Positions 61,869 to 64,000 of a stretch of DNA of 64,000 nucleotides are shown piece after piece. The stretch spans positions 27,164,896 through 27,228,895 of the forward strand of contig OW028580.1 in NCBI GenBank assembly GCA_932294295.1, written 5' to 3'. Made by a program: the position numbers and the translations under genes. Under the pieces are notes generated by a model, which saw nothing but the letters and a program-made list of their open reading frames with translations, searched no databases and was not told the origin of the DNA. Origin of the DNA: Alitta virens. Lineage: Eukaryota > Annelida > Polychaeta > Phyllodocida > Nereididae. Position 1 is the stretch's first letter, and each line of letters starts with the position of its first letter.

Positions 61869-64000
61869 TTGTTGACTAGGGTTGCGATATCATCCCTGAC
61901 TGGTAAATTGGCTAGGAAAGCATATCATTCAGCAAAGCATGTAAATAATATTAGAAAAACTTCTGAGAGTCACGAATTTTTGATCAAAAAGAGTAAAGAG
62001 TATAAGAAGGTGCTGCATAAAGCACAGAGTACATTCAAAAAGAATCTAGAAACTGAGTTAAGACAAATGAAATCAAAGAAGCCTAAAGATTACTTTAGGT
62101 TACTGAACAGTAAGAAAAGATCTGATTGTAAGGTAGACTTTAATACTATGTTCCTTTATATGAAAGATCTAATGAACAGTGATATTTCTTATCAAGATTC
62201 TGATGTTTCTGATGTCTGTGATTTTAATGACACTCTAATGGAGAGTGAGGAATGCAGAAACATTCTGAATTCTAGTATAACTGCAGAAGAAATATTGAAC
62301 ATGGTGAAAAAGTTGAAGCTGTCAAAAGCTAAGGGTATCGATCTGATAAAGAATGAATACATTAAATATACCCTTAACTCTATGATGCCAGTATATCTCA
62401 AAATCTTTAACAGAATACTTGATATTGGTGTTATTCCTGAGGATTGGTTGATAGGCATAATATTGCCATTATACAAGAATAAAGGTGATCCTGAAGATCC
62501 TGATAATTATCGGGGTATTACTCTCTTAAGTTGTCTAAGTAAGCTTTTTACTGGTATACTTAATGTTAGATTAGTTAAATTTTCAGAGGCTGTTGATTTG
62601 ATAAATGAAAATCAGGCTGGTTTTCGTCAAGGTTATAGCACAGTAGATCACATTTATCTGCTCAAAAGTATTATAGATTTATATATTTCTAACAAGAAAA
62701 AACTGTATTGTGCTTTCATTGATTATCGCAAGGCCTTTGATTCTGTATGGCATTCGGGTTTATGGTTAAAGCTCCTAAAGAGTAATATTTCTGGTAAGAT
62801 ATTGAAAGTTATTCAATGTATGTACAAGAATATTAAATCCTGTGTGTCTATTGACAATAATAGATCTGATTATTTTATCAGTAATATTGGAGTTAGACAG
62901 GGAGAAAACTTATCCCCTTTTCTTTTTTCCCTATATGTCAATGATTTAGAAGAATTTTTATTAACTAAAAATTGTAAATGCCTGAGTTTTTCCAGTCCTG
63001 AGTTAAACATGTACTTGAATCTATTTGTATTGCTTTACGCTGATGACACAGTTATTCTTGCTGACTCTAGTATCAATCTGCAATTAGCACTTGACAAGTT
63101 GTCAGAGTTTTGCACATTATGGAAATTATCAGTTAATGAAAAGAAAACAAAGATTTGTGTATTTTCAAAGAGGAAGTTTAAGTCAAATGACTTGCGTTTT
63201 ATTTACAATGGGTCGCAATTAGAAATTGTAGACAACTTTCAGTATCTGGGTGTTGTTTTCAAGTTTAATGGTAAATTTGACCTTTGTAAAAAGAGGCTTT
63301 ATACACAAGGTAAAAAAGCATTGTTTAGCGTGTTAAAAAATTGTCGAAAATATGATTTACCAATTGATCTACAATTAGATCTATTTGATAAAATGGTTTT
63401 GCCAATTCTTACATACGGTTGTGAAGTTTGGGGGTTGGAAAAAATTGATATAATTGAGAAACTTCATTTGAAATTCTGTAAATTTATCTTACATGTGAAG
63501 AGTAGCACACCTAATGTTATGGTGTATGGTGAGTTGGGTAGATATCCACTGTTTATAGATGTTTATTCTAGAATGGTTAAATTTTGGATGAAGATGATTA
63601 TTGGTAGTGACAAAAAACTTTCTTACAAGATGTATAATGTGTGTAGATTGCTAGATGAGTATTTGCCTTGGTTGTCGAAGATTAAAGAAATTTTATATTC
63701 TTGCGGTTTATATGCAATCTGGGATTATAATATTCCAGTTAATCCACAATGGCTGTCTAAAACTGTAAAGTTGAAACTAAAGGATATCTACCTCTCTGAG
63801 TGGAGACAATCTGTTGATTTGTCAAGCAAATGCTATCTATACAGAATTTATAAGAATGATATTAAACTAGAAGACTATTTAGTAACTTTACCATCCAGTT
63901 TAAGAATAAACTTGTGTAAATTTAGAACAGGTAATCATAATCTTCCAGTCGAAACTGGAAGATATAGGAATATCCCTAGGCATTTAAGATACTGTACTAT
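61869..64000 (+). mobile_element. LINE reverse-transcriptase frame, open to the window end
   Basis: A 710-codon frame without a stop, running off the window. It starts inside the protein (5'-truncated near 61890). In order: a linker rich in Lys; N-Y-R-G-I-T-L-L-S-C-L-S-K-L-F-T; G-F-R-Q-G-Y-S-T; motif A F-I-D-Y-R-K-A-F-D-S-V-W; G-V-R-Q-G-E-N-L-S-P-F; motif C L-Y-A-D-D-T-V-I-L; F-Q-Y-L-G-V; P-I-L-T-Y-G-C-E-V-W-G; L-H-L-K-F-C-K-F-I-L; V-Y-G-E-L-G-R-Y-P-L. All catalytic aspartates are present and no frameshift was found over 2.1 kb, so this insertion is recent. It is a different LINE from those at 2922, 22876 and 50678. The clade was not assigned. Endonuclease and ORF1 are lost by truncation; the C-terminal zinc knuckle should follow outside the window. 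Confidence 0.93.

Noticed and set aside
62192..62476. 94-codon minus frame
   Set aside because: Antisense shadow of the LINE reverse-transcriptase frame on the plus strand.

Overview
This is eukaryotic nuclear DNA from an animal, most likely a marine invertebrate. The genes are split by GT-AG introns, use AATAAA polyadenylation signals and have clear metazoan orthologues. The intergenic and intronic DNA is AT-rich and crowded with tRNA-derived SINEs, LINE fragments, MULE and Harbinger-like DNA elements and microsatellites. No species can be named from the sequence alone; a deuterostome or lophotrochozoan fits, and nothing looks bacterial.

Layout. 1-5 kb: decayed transposon pieces (a PHD-like tail, a LINE reverse-transcriptase fragment, a LINE 3' end). 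5.6-7 kb: an intronless class A GPCR on + with a TATA box. 7-15 kb: no gene seen; SINEs, including one nested in another. 15.6-27.8 kb: two tandem alpha-carbonic anhydrase genes on -, with matching exon phases and complete catalytic residues; SINEs and LINE tails sit in their introns, and a broken transposase-like reading frame lies between them. 31.3-35.2 kb: a five-exon short-chain dehydrogenase of the HSD11B2/HSD17B2 type on +. 36.2-42.4 kb: a twelve-exon ZCCHC4 (rRNA m6A methyltransferase) gene on -. 42.6-47.3 kb: a five-exon RNF4-like SUMO-targeted ubiquitin ligase on +. ZCCHC4 and RNF4 are divergent, with start codons about 200 bp apart, so a shared promoter is likely. 50.3-56.1 kb: a small three-exon gene of unknown function whose second intron holds LINE remains on the opposite strand. 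57-62 kb: MITE, SINE and simple repeats. 61.9-64 kb: a long open LINE reverse-transcriptase frame that leaves the window.

The host genes look unrelated in function, apart from the carbonic anhydrase pair and the ZCCHC4/RNF4 head-to-head pair. The most interesting material is in the mobile elements: (i) a LINE ORF1-like protein joined to a NADAR (YbiA/DUF1768) ADP-ribose-glycosidase-like domain, lying upstream of and on the same strand as a LINE EN-RT frame; (ii) a SINE whose 3' half is the 3' end of a local RNase H-bearing LINE, a parasite-host pair; (iii) a cluster of elements between and inside ZCCHC4 and RNF4 whose terminal inverted repeats are built from short iterated motifs; (iv) Harbinger-type MITEs with exact TAA target duplications; (v) a SINE flanked by about 300-bp direct duplications. 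All exon models were read by hand from splice signals and frame continuity, without transcript data.
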